A stretch of DNA of 64,000 nucleotides, taken from Thalassococcus profundi (GTDB lineage Bacteria; Pseudomonadota; Alphaproteobacteria; Rhodobacterales; Rhodobacteraceae). A program made the translations under genes and the position numbers. This document shows, piece by piece, positions 26,282 to 37,318 of the stretch (the stretch's first letter is position 1; the number at the start of each line of letters is the position of its first letter). The notes beneath the pieces were generated by a model, which saw only the letters and a program-made list of their open reading frames with translations, did no database searches and was not told the origin of the DNA. The stretch is taken from contig NZ_QPMK01000003.1 in NCBI RefSeq assembly GCF_003344785.1, positions 437,160 to 501,159 on the forward strand. Reading direction: 5' to 3'.

Positions 26282-27799
26282 TCACTTGCGCAGGTCGTCG
26301 GGCAGCAGCGCCTCGGGCATGTTCTGGTAGCAGACCGGCCGCAGGAACCGCCGGATCGCCAGCGTGCCGACGCTGGTCGCGCCGAAATTGGTCGAGGCCG
26401 GGAAGGGGCCGCCGTGCACCATGGCATCCGCGACTTCGACCCCGGTGGGAAAGCCGTTGACCAGCAGCCGGCCGGCCTTGCGCTCCAGCACCGGCAGGAA
26501 GGGCTTCGCCGCCTCGGTGTCGCCGTCGTCGATCTGCAGCGTCGCGGTCAGCTGGCCCTGCAAGGCGCGGGCAATGGCCAGCGCCTCGTCGGCATCAGTG
26601 GCACGCACGACGATGCCGGCGGGGCCGAAGACTTCTTCGGCCAGCTCGGGATGCGCGCGCCAGTCCGCGCCCGAGACTTCGAACAGCGCCGGGCCGCCCT
26701 GGCGCCCCTCTGCCGCGGTCCGCAGATGCGTGCGCACCGCATCGCTTCCCGCGACCCGCGCGACGCCCGAGCGGTAGCCCTGTGCCACGCCGTCGGTCAG
26801 CATCGGTTGCGCGGCGACTTCGGAGAGGGCCTTTTCCGCAGCGGAGACTAAGGCCTCCGCGCCGTCGCCCTCCTGCAGGATCACCACGCCGGGGTTGGTG
26901 CAGAACTGCCCGACGCCCATGGTCAGCGATCCGGCCCAGGCGGTGCCGAGGTCCGATCCGCGCGCGGCCTGGGCGGCGGGAAAGACGAAGACCGGGTTGA
27001 TCGCGCCCAGCTCTCCGAAGAAGGGGATCGGCTCGTCGCGGGACATGGCGAGGTCGAAAAGCGCCTTGCCGCCGCGGAACGAGCCGGTGAAGCCCACGGC
27101 ACGGGTCAGCGGATGGGTGACCAGCGCGGCCCCGGCCTCTGTCGTGTTGGATTGAATGAAGCCGAAGGTGCCGGGCGGCATGCCGGTCCGCTCGATGGCC
27201 GCGGCAATGGCGGCGGCCACCAGCTCTCCGCAGCCGGGATGGCCGGGGTGGCCCTTGTAGACGACCGGGCAGCCCGCCGCGAGCGCCGCCGCCGTGTCGC
27301 CCCCGGCGGTGGAAAAGGCGAGCGGGAAGTTCGACGCGCCGAAGACCGCCACCGGCCCGACCGGGCGCTGCATTATCCGCAGGTCCGGGCGCGGCATCGG
27401 CTGGCGGTCGGGCAGGGCGGTGTCGTGCCGCCGATCAAGGTAGTCTCCCTTTCGGATGTGGGAGGCAAACAGCCGGATCTGGTTCGCGGTGCGCGGCAGC
27501 TCCACGCTGCGCAGGCGCGGCTCGGGCAGGCCGGTCTCGGCCATGCCGACCTCGGTGATCGCATCGACCCGCGCCTCGATCTCCTCGGCGATGGCGTCGA
27601 GGAAGGCCGCGCGGTCATCGCGACTGGTCCAGCCGTAGACGGTAAAGGCCTCCTCGGCGGTGGCCATCGCGGCGTCCACCTCGGCGGCGCCGCCGTTGCA
27701 GACGGTCAGGGGGGCGCCGGTGACCGGGGAAGAGGCAAAGCTGTCGCCTCCGTCGGTCCAGTGTCCGGCGATCAGGTGGCGTCCGGTGAGGTCGGTCAT
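26282..27799 (-). CDS. araE: 2-oxoglutarate semialdehyde dehydrogenase (KGSADH-type aldehyde dehydrogenase)
   Basis: A 505-residue NAD(P)-dependent aldehyde dehydrogenase of the KGSADH class. It has FGASNFPLAFSTAGGDTAAALAAGCPVVYKGHPGHP, the substrate-side GELGAINPVFVFP, and the catalytic cysteine in MGVGQFCTNPGVV. Absence of the usual helix glycine pattern GxTxxG (here GFTGSFRGG) is normal for this class. It converts 2-oxoglutarate semialdehyde to 2-oxoglutarate, the last step of oxidative pentose breakdown. The start is ATG 27799 after AGGGAG. It is the last gene of the sugar cluster. Confidence 0.93.
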   Translation of the reverse strand: MTDLTGRHLIAGHWTDGGDSFASSPVTGAPLTVCNGGAAEVDAAMATAEEAFTVYGWTSRDDRAAFLDAIAEEIEARVDAITEVGMAETGLPEPRLRSVELPRTANQIRLFASHIRKGDYLDRRHDTALPDRQPMPRPDLRIMQRPVGPVAVFGASNFPLAFSTAGGDTAAALAAGCPVVYKGHPGHPGCGELVAAAIAAAIERTGMPPGTFGFIQSNTTEAGAALVTHPLTRAVGFTGSFRGGKALFDLAMSRDEPIPFFGELGAINPVFVFPAAQAARGSDLGTAWAGSLTMGVGQFCTNPGVVILQEGDGAEALVSAAEKALSEVAAQPMLTDGVAQGYRSGVARVAGSDAVRTHLRTAAEGRQGGPALFEVSGADWRAHPELAEEVFGPAGIVVRATDADEALAIARALQGQLTATLQIDDGDTEAAKPFLPVLERKAGRLLVNGFPTGVEVADAMVHGGPFPASTNFGATSVGTLAIRRFLRPVCYQNMPEALLPDDLRK

Positions 27800-27815
27800 T
27801 CTGTGCTCCCTTGGG

Positions 27816-28754
27816 TCAGTCGTGAAATGGCGCGCCGGTGACGCGACGCCCCAGCAGAAAGGCATCTGCCACATGCAGCTGCGGGGCGGTGTCGACATCG
27901 GGTCGGCCTTCTGCGAGCAGCGTCGCGAAATGCCGGTAGAGAGCCGGGTATTCGCCGCAGCCGGCGGTGGGCTGTTCGGCGCCGTCGATGAAAAGCCGTG
28001 CGCCGCCCTCGGTCAGCTTCAGCGCGCCGATGTCCGTCTCGATCTCGATCTGCCAGATCTCGCCGCCCTCCTGCCGCCAGTCGAAATCCGCCGTGGCGTC
28101 TAGGCCGGCACCGTCGGTGAAGGTCAGGCGGGCGGCGATGGGGGTGTCTCGGTTCGCGGGAAAGGTCAGCTCGGCCTCTGCGACGTGCAGCGCGCCGGGG
28201 CAGAGTTCGGTCAGGATCGATAGCGCGTTGATGCCAGGATCGAAGACGCCGAGGCCCCCCGGCTGCCAGATCCAGTCCTGCCCGGGGTGCCATTTGCGCA
28301 CGTCTTCCTTCCAGTCGATGCGAAGGCGCGTGATCCGCTTGCCGGCCAGCCACGCGCGCGCCGGCGCCACGCCCGCCGCCATGCGCGAATGCCAGGTGGC
28401 AAAGAGGCTCACGCCCGCCGCGCGGGCCAGCCTTTCAAGCCGGAACACCTCGGTCACCGAGGCGCCCGGCGGCTTTTCCAGCATCACGTGACGGCCTGCG
28501 GCGATGGCGGCGCGGGCGGCGACAAAGCGCGGCACCGGCGGCATGCAGAGCGACACAGCCGGGATGTCGGGGCGTGCGTGCAGCAGGGCGGCGATGTCGG
28601 CATGGTTCTCGACCCCGTCGATCCCGCCCGATCCGCTCACCGTTGCGGCGAGGGCGAAGCGGTCGCTGTCGGCGATGGCGGGCAGGTGCTGGTCCCGCGC
28701 GATCTTGCCGATGCCGACAAGGGCGATGGACATGGGGTGGTCATTGGGCGGCAT
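27816..28754 (-). CDS. araA: Gfo/Idh/MocA sugar 1-dehydrogenase (L-arabinose/D-galactose type)
   Basis: A 312-residue NAD(P)-dependent aldose 1-dehydrogenase. The Rossmann motif is IALVGIGKIARDQHLPAI. The catalytic lysine lies in VMLEKPPGASV, and the segments WHSRMAAGV, DWKEDVRKWHPGQDW and GGLGVFDPGINALS are those of the L-arabinose/D-galactose 1-dehydrogenases. The product is the aldonolactone. The start is ATG 28754 after AGGAG; ATG 28733 is an alternative. The pathway partners araC and araE in the same cluster favour L-arabinose, but D-galactose or fucose oxidation cannot be excluded. Confidence 0.88.
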   Translation of the reverse strand: MPPNDHPMSIALVGIGKIARDQHLPAIADSDRFALAATVSGSGGIDGVENHADIAALLHARPDIPAVSLCMPPVPRFVAARAAIAAGRHVMLEKPPGASVTEVFRLERLARAAGVSLFATWHSRMAAGVAPARAWLAGKRITRLRIDWKEDVRKWHPGQDWIWQPGGLGVFDPGINALSILTELCPGALHVAEAELTFPANRDTPIAARLTFTDGAGLDATADFDWRQEGGEIWQIEIETDIGALKLTEGGARLFIDGAEQPTAGCGEYPALYRHFATLLAEGRPDVDTAPQLHVADAFLLGRRVTGAPFHD

Positions 28755-28774
28755 GGCGGCTCCTAAGGGCAGGG

Positions 28775-29740
28775 TCAGGCGCGCAGCGCGGTGACCCGCA
28801 AGAGGCCCCGCTGCAGCAGGATGAAGAGCAGAAGCAGCACGCCGATGACGATCTTGGTCCACCAGCTCGACAGCGTGCCGTCGAAGACGATGTAGGTCTG
28901 GATGAGCCCCATGGTCAGCACCCCGAAGAGCGTGCCGACGACGTAGCCCGCACCGCCGGTCAGCAGCGTGCCGCCGATCACTACGGCGGCGATGGCCGTC
29001 AGTTCTGTGCCCACTGTGGCGAGCGGATAGCCCGACCCGGTGTAGATCGAGAAGACGATGCCCGAGAGGCCCGCCATGAAGCCAGAGAAGGCGTAGATGC
29101 CGACCGTGGTGGCGCCGACCCGCACGCCCATGAGCCGCGCCGTCTGCTCTCCGCCGCCGATGGCGAAGACCTGCGCGCCGAACCGCGTGCGGTGGGCGAT
29201 GAGCGCGCCGGCGGCGACCGCCACCAGCATCAGCACGCCGATCAGCGTCAGCCGTCCCTTTCCGGGCATCAGCCAGTAGGCGTCCTTGAGCAGATCGTAG
29301 AACGGATGCGCGATGGGCACCGATTCGATGGTCAGCATGTAGGAGGCGCCGCGCGCCAGGAACATCCCCGCTAGCGTGACGATGAAGGCGGGCATGGCCA
29401 GCCCGTGGATCACCGCGCCCATGGCGGCGCCGAAGGCGGTGGTCACCGCCAGCAGAAGCGCGAAGACCAGCAGCGGATGCAGGCCCGTGTCGCGCAGCAT
29501 CACCGCGATGAAGACGCCGGAAAAGGCGATCACCGATCCCACCGACAGGTCGATGCCGCCCGACAGGATCACCAGCGTCATGCCGACCGCGACGATCCCG
29601 AGGTAGGCGTTGTCGGTCAGCAGGTTGCCCGCCACGCGCGTGGACAGCATGTAGGGAAACTGCAGCCAGCAGACGATATAGGCGACGACGAAGATGCCGA
29701 TGGTCGCGAGCAGCGGGTAGAGGCGGGGGTTCACGGTCAT
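28775..29740 (-). CDS. yjfF: Sugar ABC transporter permease, YjfF-like
   Basis: A 321-residue inner-membrane permease of the ribose/galactofuranose class (BPD_transp_2) with about eight to ten helices. Family motifs are [55 protein letters not shown] and VVIGGTLLTGGAGYVVGTLFG. It forms a heteromeric channel with the adjacent YtfT-like permease. Its ATG overlaps the stop of that gene by four bases. Confidence 0.93.
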   Translation of the reverse strand: MTVNPRLYPLLATIGIFVVAYIVCWLQFPYMLSTRVAGNLLTDNAYLGIVAVGMTLVILSGGIDLSVGSVIAFSGVFIAVMLRDTGLHPLLVFALLLAVTTAFGAAMGAVIHGLAMPAFIVTLAGMFLARGASYMLTIESVPIAHPFYDLLKDAYWLMPGKGRLTLIGVLMLVAVAAGALIAHRTRFGAQVFAIGGGEQTARLMGVRVGATTVGIYAFSGFMAGLSGIVFSIYTGSGYPLATVGTELTAIAAVVIGGTLLTGGAGYVVGTLFGVLTMGLIQTYIVFDGTLSSWWTKIVIGVLLLLFILLQRGLLRVTALRA

Positions 29741-30755
29741 GGCGCGCTCCGGTCCGATGGCGCGGGTTCGCGGCGGCGCCGGACGTGCCGGCGCAGCGCG
29801 TACCAGTGCCCGGCAAGGTTGGGCGACTGCACCAGCAGCACCATCAGCACCAGCCCCGCCTTGATCACGAGGTTGTATTCCGACGGAAAACCCGCCAGCA
29901 GGATGCCGGTGTCGATGGTCTGGATGATCATTGCGCCCAGCACGGAGGCCGCGACCGAGAAGCGTCCGCCGAGCAGGGAATTGCCGCCGATCACCACCGC
30001 CAGGATCGCGTCGAGCTCGAGCCAGAGCCCGGCGTTGTTGGCATCCGCGCCGCGGATGTCGGCGGTGGCGATGATCCCCGCCAGCGCCGCGCAAAGGCCC
30101 GAGGCCACGTAGACCGCGATCAGCAGCACCGTGGCGTTGATCCCCGCCAGCGCCGAGGCCGAGCGATTGATGCCGATGGATTCGACCAGCAGTCCCAGCG
30201 CCGTGCGCCGCATCAGCAACGCCACGGCGATGGCGGTGCCGACCCAGATGTAGACCGGCACCGGCAGGCCCAGCAGGATGCCCGAGCCGAGCCAGGCGAA
30301 CCCGGGATCGGTGAAGGTGAGGATGCGGCCCTCGGTGATGAGCTGCGCGATGCCGCGGCCCGAGGTCATCAGGATCAGCGTGGCGACGATGGGCTGGATG
30401 CCGATCAGCGCCACCAGACAGCCGTTCCAGACCCCGCAGGCCAGCCCCGCCATTAGCGCCAGCAGCACCGCCGCCGCGGCGCCCCAGCCGCTGGCCAGCG
30501 CCCAGGCGGCCGTCGCGCCGGTGATCGCCATGATCGTGCCCACCGACAGGTCGATGCCGCGGGTGGCGATGACCAGCGTCATGCCGACGGCCAGCAGCGC
30601 CACCGGCGCGCCGCGCTTCAGCACGTCGATCACCGGGCCGGAGAGCCGCCCGCCCTGGTAGTCGACGGACAGGAATTGCGGAAAGAACAGCGACACCAGC
30701 GCCACCAGCACGGCCAGCGTCAGGATCTGCGGGAGGATGCGGCGCAGGGTGCGGG

Positions 30756-30759
<4 letters not shown>
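29737..30759 (-). CDS. ytfT: Sugar ABC transporter permease, YtfT-like
   Basis: A 340-residue permease of the same class as its downstream neighbour, with GMTLVIATRGIDLSVGTIMAITG, GIQPIVATLILMTSGRGIAQ and VVIGGNSLLGGRFSVAASVLGA. The C-terminus carries an Arg-rich cytoplasmic tail (RRHVRRRREPAPSDRS) longer than usual. It overlaps ytfR upstream (ATGA) and yjfF downstream (ATGA), a tightly coupled unit. Confidence 0.93.
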
Positions 30760-32270
<1,511 letters not shown>

Positions 32271-32309
32271 GGGCGGCCTTCGGGGTGATGCGGAGTAGGG
32301 AAGTAAGGG

Positions 32310-32332
32310 CCGGGGCGGGTGGGCCGCCCCGG
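32310..32332 (-). promoter_or_regulatory. Intercistronic stem-loop between ytfQ and ytfR
   Basis: A perfect 9-bp stem CCGGGGCGG/CCGCCCCGG with a 5-base loop lies just after the ytfQ stop. There is no T-run, so it probably protects the binding-protein message rather than fully terminating. Confidence 0.6.
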
Positions 32333-32342
32333 CGGTCGGCGA

Positions 32343-33287
32343 TCAGTAGCCCAGGTCCTTGCGGGCCTCGTATTCGGCCATCGGATCGTCGGACTGGGTG
32401 TAGAGCTTCGATTCGGTCTGGATGAACTTCTCGGGCTCCGTGCCGTCCGCCCAGTAGGCCTCGAGCGCGTCGAAGGCGGGACCGGCCATGTTCGGGGTCA
32501 GCTCGACCGTGGCATTGGCATCGCCGTCTGCCATGGCCTGGAAGATATCCGGCACCGCGTCAATGGAGACGATCAGGATATCGTCGCCCGGGTCCATGCC
32601 CGCCTCCTTGATCGCCTGGATCGCCCCCAGCGCCATGTCGTCGTTGTGGGCGTAAAGCGCGCAGATCTCGTTGCCGGCCTCGGCCTGCAGGAAGCTTTCC
32701 ATCACCTCCTTGCCGCCGGTGCGGGTGAAGTCACCGGTCTGGCTGCGCACGATCTCGATATCCGCGTTGCCCTCGATGGCGTTGCGGAAGCCGGTGGCGC
32801 GGTCGATGGCGGGCGAGGACCCGGTGGTGCCCTGAAGTTCGACCACGCGGCAGGTGCCCTCGGGCTTGTTGTCGACGAGCCACTGACCCGCGACCGAACC
32901 CTCGTGCACAAGGTCGGAGCCGACGGCGGTCAGGTACAGGTCATCCGAGGAATCGACGCGGCGGTCGAGCAGGACGACCGGGATCTCGGCCTCCTTCGCC
33001 TCTTCCAGCACGCTGTCCCAGCCGGTGGCGACCACCGGGGCCAGCAGGATCGCGTCGACGCCCTGGGCCACGAAGGACCGGATCGCGGCGATCTGGTTTT
33101 CCTGGCGCTGCTGCGCATCGGAAAAGCGCAGGTCGATGCCGCGTTCCTCGGCCTGCTGGCGGGTCAGCGTGGTTTCCGCCGCGCGCCAGCCGGATTCGGA
33201 TCCGATTTGCGAAAAGCCCACGGTTTGTGCCGAGGCAGCGAAAGCGCAGGCCGTGATGGCGGCGCTGGTCAACAAGGTCTTCATCAT
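32343..33287 (-). CDS. ytfQ: Periplasmic sugar-binding protein, YtfQ-like
   Basis: A 314-residue type I periplasmic binding protein with a signal peptide (MMKTLLTSAAITACAFAASA). The start of the mature form, VGFSQIGSESGWRAAETTL, and the block QENQIAAIRSFVAQGVDAILLAPVVATGWD are those of the galactofuranose/arabinose-binding YtfQ family. The start is ATG 33287 (or 33284) after GGGAGAG. It feeds the YtfR-YtfT-YjfF importer encoded downstream. Related systems import L-arabinose, which fits the linked pathway genes. Confidence 0.92.
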   Translation of the reverse strand: MMKTLLTSAAITACAFAASAQTVGFSQIGSESGWRAAETTLTRQQAEERGIDLRFSDAQQRQENQIAAIRSFVAQGVDAILLAPVVATGWDSVLEEAKEAEIPVVLLDRRVDSSDDLYLTAVGSDLVHEGSVAGQWLVDNKPEGTCRVVELQGTTGSSPAIDRATGFRNAIEGNADIEIVRSQTGDFTRTGGKEVMESFLQAEAGNEICALYAHNDDMALGAIQAIKEAGMDPGDDILIVSIDAVPDIFQAMADGDANATVELTPNMAGPAFDALEAYWADGTEPEKFIQTESKLYTQSDDPMAEYEARKDLGY

Positions 33288-33366
33288 GAGTCTCTCTCCC
33301 TTAGGTTCGGTCTTTGCGCGGTTGTCTCGCGCCGTCATGTGGAAAATGTGCGGCCCCTCGGGACCG

Positions 33367-35109
33367 TCAGTGGCTGTCCTTCGGTACGTCCCTCCCTCTG
33401 CACCCCCTGAGAAAGTCGAAATCCGCCCCGGTATCGGCGCCTTCGACGTGATCGTGGAAAAGTTTCGCATACCCGCTTTGGGGGGCCTCTTCGCGCGCGG
33501 TCCAGTCGCCGAGCCGGCGCAGCAATTCGTCATCGGGAATGTCCAGCGTCAGGCGCCGGGCCTCGACGTCGAGCTCGATCATGTCGCCATCGCGCACCAC
33601 CGCCAGCGGCCCGCCGACGGCGGCCTCGGGTGCGGTGTGCAGCACCACGGTGCCGTAGGCGGTGCCCGACATGCGTGCATCCGATACGCGCACCATGTCG
33701 GTGATGCCTTTCTTCAGCACCTTGGGCGGCAGGCCCATGTTGCCCACCTCGGACATGCCCGGATAGCCCTTGGGGCCGCAGTTCTTCAGCACCATCACGC
33801 AGGTCTCGTCGATGTCGAGCGTGTCGTCGGCGATCTTGGCCTTGTAGTCGTCGATATCCTCGAAGACCACGGCGCGACCTCGATGCCTGAGCAGGTGCGG
33901 GCTGGCGGCAGACGGTTTCAGCACAGCGCCCTCGGGCGCGAGGTTGCCGCGCAGCACCGCGATCCCGCCCGAGGCGGTCAGCGCCTTGTCTGCGGGGCGG
34001 ATCACGTCCTCGTTCCAGTTCACGGCATCCTTGACCTCGTCCCAGATCGCGCCGCCGGACACGGTAAGCGCATCCTTGTGCAGCATGCCGGCCTCGCCCA
34101 GCCGTTTGAGCACCACCGGCAGGCCGCCGGCATAGAAGAATTCTTCCATCAGGTACTTGCCCGAGGGCATCAGGTTCACGATCGTGGGCACGTCGCGGCC
34201 CAACCGGTCCCAGTCGTCGAGCGTGATGTCGACGCCGCAGCGCCCGGCGATGGCCAGCAGGTGCACCACGGCGTTGGTCGACCCGCCGATGGCGCCGTTG
34301 CAGCGGATGGCGTTTTCAAAGGCCGCGCGGGTCAGCACGTCCGACGGCTTGAGGTCGTCCTTGACCATTTGCACGATGCGCCGGCCCGAGATCTGCGCCA
34401 TCACCCGCCGCCGCGCATCCACTGCCGGGATCGCCGCGTTGCCCGACAGCGCCATGCCCAGCGCCTCGGCCATGCTGGCCATTGTGGAGGCGGTGCCCAT
34501 GGTGTTGCAGGTGCCGGTCGAGCGGCTCATCGCCTGTTCGGCCTCGAGGAAATCCTCCTGGCTCATCTTGCCGGCCTTGATGTCTTCGGACATTTGCCAG
34601 AGCGCCGTGCCGCTGCCCACCCGTTCGCCGCGGAACCAGCCGTTCAGCATCGGCCCGCCGGTCACCACGATCGATGGGATGTCGGTCGACGCCGCCCCCA
34701 TGATCAGCGAGGGCGTGGTCTTGTCGCATCCCACCATGAGCACCGCGCCGTCGATGGGCTGGGCGCGCATCGTCTCCTCGACCGCCATGGCGGCGAGGTT
34801 GCGGTACATCATCGCCGTGGGGCGGAAGGTGTTCTCGGACGCGCTGAACACCGGCACCTCGAGCGGCAGGCCGCCGGCCTCCCAGATGCCCGCCTTTACC
34901 TTCTCGGCCAGTTCGCGCAGGTGGCCGTTGCAGGGGGTGAGGTCGGACCAGGTGTTGAGGATGCCGATCACCGGCCGGCCGTCGAAGAGGTCGTGCGGAT
35001 AACCCTGATTCTTGAGCCAGCCGCGGTGATAGATGTTGTCGCGGCTGGTGCCGCCGTACCATTCCTGGCTGCGCAGCCGCCTGGGCCAGTCTGCCGGTCG
35101 AAACGCCAT
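33367..35109 (-). CDS. araC: IlvD/Edd family dehydratase, probable L-arabonate dehydratase
   Basis: A 580-residue iron-sulfur dehydratase. The cluster cysteines are C60 (LTPCNGH), C128 (VGCDKTT, with the following Lys 129 that is carbamylated in the family) and C201 (TGTCNTMGTAST), the same spacing as rhizobial L-arabonate dehydratase. The N-terminus RSQEWYGGTSRDNIYHRGWLKNQG is typical of pentonate dehydratases rather than IlvD. It converts L-arabonate to 2-keto-3-deoxy-L-arabonate. Its ATG shares a base with the gguC stop (TGATG). Confidence 0.93.
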   Translation of the reverse strand: MAFRPADWPRRLRSQEWYGGTSRDNIYHRGWLKNQGYPHDLFDGRPVIGILNTWSDLTPCNGHLRELAEKVKAGIWEAGGLPLEVPVFSASENTFRPTAMMYRNLAAMAVEETMRAQPIDGAVLMVGCDKTTPSLIMGAASTDIPSIVVTGGPMLNGWFRGERVGSGTALWQMSEDIKAGKMSQEDFLEAEQAMSRSTGTCNTMGTASTMASMAEALGMALSGNAAIPAVDARRRVMAQISGRRIVQMVKDDLKPSDVLTRAAFENAIRCNGAIGGSTNAVVHLLAIAGRCGVDITLDDWDRLGRDVPTIVNLMPSGKYLMEEFFYAGGLPVVLKRLGEAGMLHKDALTVSGGAIWDEVKDAVNWNEDVIRPADKALTASGGIAVLRGNLAPEGAVLKPSAASPHLLRHRGRAVVFEDIDDYKAKIADDTLDIDETCVMVLKNCGPKGYPGMSEVGNMGLPPKVLKKGITDMVRVSDARMSGTAYGTVVLHTAPEAAVGGPLAVVRDGDMIELDVEARRLTLDIPDDELLRRLGDWTAREEAPQSGYAKLFHDHVEGADTGADFDFLRGCRGRDVPKDSH

Positions 35110-36101
35110 CAGAGCACCTTCACGTCGGTCATGGGGGCGGCCTGCGCCGCCGGGGCCTGCGCCAGCGGATTGCTCAGCGGCAGGCCGAAGGGGGCGGCCT
35201 CGATCTCGAACACGTCGCCGTCCTGCGCGGCGATGCCCTCGGCAAAGGACAGGGTCGCGGTGCCGAACATGTGCACATGGACGTCGCCGGGCTGCCGGAA
35301 CAGCGCGTATTTGAAATGATGATGTTCGAGGTTGCGGATCGAATGGGACATGTTGGCCTCGCCCGACAGGAAGGGTTTCTCAAAGATCACCTCCGCCCCG
35401 CGCCGGATACGGCTGGTGCCTTCGATGCTGTCGGGCAGGGGCCCGACGCGCAGTTCCGGGCCGATGGCGCAGGGCCGCAGCTTGGAATGCGCGAGGTAGA
35501 GGTAATTCTGCCGCTCGGTCACGTGGTCGGAAAACTCGTTGGCCAGAGCAAAGCCCAGCCGCACCGGGGTGCCGTCCGTGTCGATGATGTAGATGCCCGC
35601 GATCTCGGGCTCCTCGCCGCCGTCGAGCGCGAAGGCCGGGCTTTCGAGCGCCGCACCGGGCGCCACCAGCGCGGCACCGTTGCCCTTGTAGAACCATTCG
35701 GGCTGCACGCCGGCCTGGCCGTTGGCGGGTTTTCCGCCCTCGACCCCCATGCGGAACATGCGCATCGAATCCGTTTCGTCCTCGGGTTGTTTCGCATGCA
35801 TGGACGCACGGGTGGATGCAGATCCCAGATGCGTAAGTCCGGTGCCCGTGAGGTACAGGTGTGCCGGATCCGGATGGGTAAGGGGCGGCAGTAGGCGGCC
35901 CTCGTCCAGCAAACCTCCGAGGTCGACGGGATCGCCGGTGCCCAGGCTGTCGATATGCGCCAAGAGCGTTGTGCCGTTGGAGATAGCCTGCCGTGCCAGG
36001 TGGTAGAGCGGCAGATCGCTCTGCACCGCGCGGGCCGGTCCGCCCGTCCGTGCGGCAACCCGTGCGTTGCCCGCGTCGTCGAGATATTGCGAGAGCAGCA
36101 T
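35109..36101 (-). CDS. gguC: GguC/AraD1 family protein (fumarylacetoacetate hydrolase superfamily)
   Basis: A 330-residue FAH-superfamily protein. Recognisable segments are the metal-binding ALANEFSDHVTERQNYLYLAHSKLR region and GEANMSHSIRNLEHHHFKYALFR. In Agrobacterium gguC follows chvE-gguA-gguB exactly as here, and the AraD1 group is predicted to dehydrate 2-keto-3-deoxy-L-arabonate to 2-oxoglutarate semialdehyde. No DHDPS-type araD is present, so this protein probably fills that step. It starts 5 bp after gguB. Confidence 0.9.
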   Translation of the reverse strand: MLLSQYLDDAGNARVAARTGGPARAVQSDLPLYHLARQAISNGTTLLAHIDSLGTGDPVDLGGLLDEGRLLPPLTHPDPAHLYLTGTGLTHLGSASTRASMHAKQPEDETDSMRMFRMGVEGGKPANGQAGVQPEWFYKGNGAALVAPGAALESPAFALDGGEEPEIAGIYIIDTDGTPVRLGFALANEFSDHVTERQNYLYLAHSKLRPCAIGPELRVGPLPDSIEGTSRIRRGAEVIFEKPFLSGEANMSHSIRNLEHHHFKYALFRQPGDVHVHMFGTATLSFAEGIAAQDGDVFEIEAAPFGLPLSNPLAQAPAAQAAPMTDVKVL

Positions 36102-36106
36102 CGGTC

Positions 36107-37318
36107 TCAGCCCTTTTTCTTGTTCATGACATCGAAGATCACTGCGGCCAGCAGCACCAGCCCCTTGATCACCTGCTGGTAGTCGATGCCGATGCCGAGG
36201 ATCGACATGCCGTTGTTCATCACCCCCATGATGAAGGCGCCGATGACCGCACCCACGACCGTGCCCACGCCGCCCGCCATCGACGCGCCGCCGATGAAGA
36301 CCGCGGCGATCACGTCCAGCTCGAACCCCGCGCCGGCCTTGGGCGTCGCGGTGTTGAGCCGCGCGGCAAAGACCAGACCCGCCAGCGCCGCCAGCATCCC
36401 CATGTTGGCGAAGGTGAGGAAGGTCAGCCGCTTGGCGTTGATGCCCGACAGCGCCGCCGCCTTCTCGTTGCCGCCGATGGCATAGAGCCTGCGGCCCACG
36501 GTGGTGCGGCTGGTGACGAAGGAATAGACCGCGATCAGCAGCGCCATGACGATGAAGACGTTGGGCAGGCCGCGGAAATCGGCCATCAGCCAGCTCATCC
36601 AGGAAATCCCGATGAAGATGATCGCGACCTTGGCGGCGAAGAAGGCGAACGGCTCTTCCGGCGTGCCGGTCCGGGACTGCACCGCACGGTTACGGAGCGC
36701 GAGCAGCGTCAGCCCCGCGGCCACCGTCAGCCCGATCAGGAATGACATGAGGTTGAACCCGTCCATCGCCAGCAGGTCCGGCAGGAAGCCCGACGACATG
36801 AGCTGGAACTGCGGCGGGAAGGGGCCGACCGACTGCCCGGCCAGCAGCCACAGGGTCAGCCCCTTGAAGACCAGCATGCCCGCCAGCGTCACGATGAAGC
36901 TGGGGATGCGGAAATAGGCGACCCAGAACCCCTGCGCCGCGCCAATCAGCGCGCCGACGATTAGGCACAGTACGCCTGCCACGAGGTAATGCATGTCCCA
37001 GTTGACGATCATCACCGCCGCCAGCGCGCCGATGAAGCCCAGCACCGACCCGACGCTCAGGTCGATATGGCCCGCGACGATCACCAGCAGCATACCGATG
37101 GCCATGATCACGATATAGCTGTTCTGCAGCACCAGGTTGGTCAGGTTCACGGGCTTCAGCAGGATGCCCCCGGTCGCGACCTGGAAGAAGGCCATGATCG
37201 CGATCAGGGCGAAGAGGATACCGTATTCGCGCATGTGGTTCTTCAGAAAGCGCCAGCTGGCCCCCGCTTGGTGGCGGCCGGTCTCGGCGGCGGTCTGGTC
37301 GGATACGTCGCTCATCAC
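36107..37318 (-). CDS. gguB: Sugar ABC transporter permease GguB
   Basis: A 403-residue permease of the multiple-monosaccharide (MmsB/GguB) type. It is longer than YtfT because of an extra loop at about 200-235 ([24 protein letters not shown]). Motifs include [53 protein letters not shown] and [22 protein letters not shown]. It works with GguA and ChvE. Its start overlaps the gguA stop (ATGA). Confidence 0.94.
   Translation of the reverse strand: MMSDVSDQTAAETGRHQAGASWRFLKNHMREYGILFALIAIMAFFQVATGGILLKPVNLTNLVLQNSYIVIMAIGMLLVIVAGHIDLSVGSVLGFIGALAAVMIVNWDMHYLVAGVLCLIVGALIGAAQGFWVAYFRIPSFIVTLAGMLVFKGLTLWLLAGQSVGPFPPQFQLMSSGFLPDLLAMDGFNLMSFLIGLTVAAGLTLLALRNRAVQSRTGTPEEPFAFFAAKVAIIFIGISWMSWLMADFRGLPNVFIVMALLIAVYSFVTSRTTVGRRLYAIGGNEKAAALSGINAKRLTFLTFANMGMLAALAGLVFAARLNTATPKAGAGFELDVIAAVFIGGASMAGGVGTVVGAVIGAFIMGVMNNGMSILGIGIDYQQVIKGLVLLAAVIFDVMNKKKG

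Noticed and set aside
25909-26460. Plus-strand ORF of 183 codons between DUF2177 and araE
   Set aside because: It overlaps araE by 179 bp on the other strand, has biased Arg/Pro/Ala content, and no ribosome site or known domain.
33025-35319. 764-codon plus-strand frame opposite araC and ytfQ
   Set aside because: The minus-strand genes have complete catalytic motifs; the plus frame has none.
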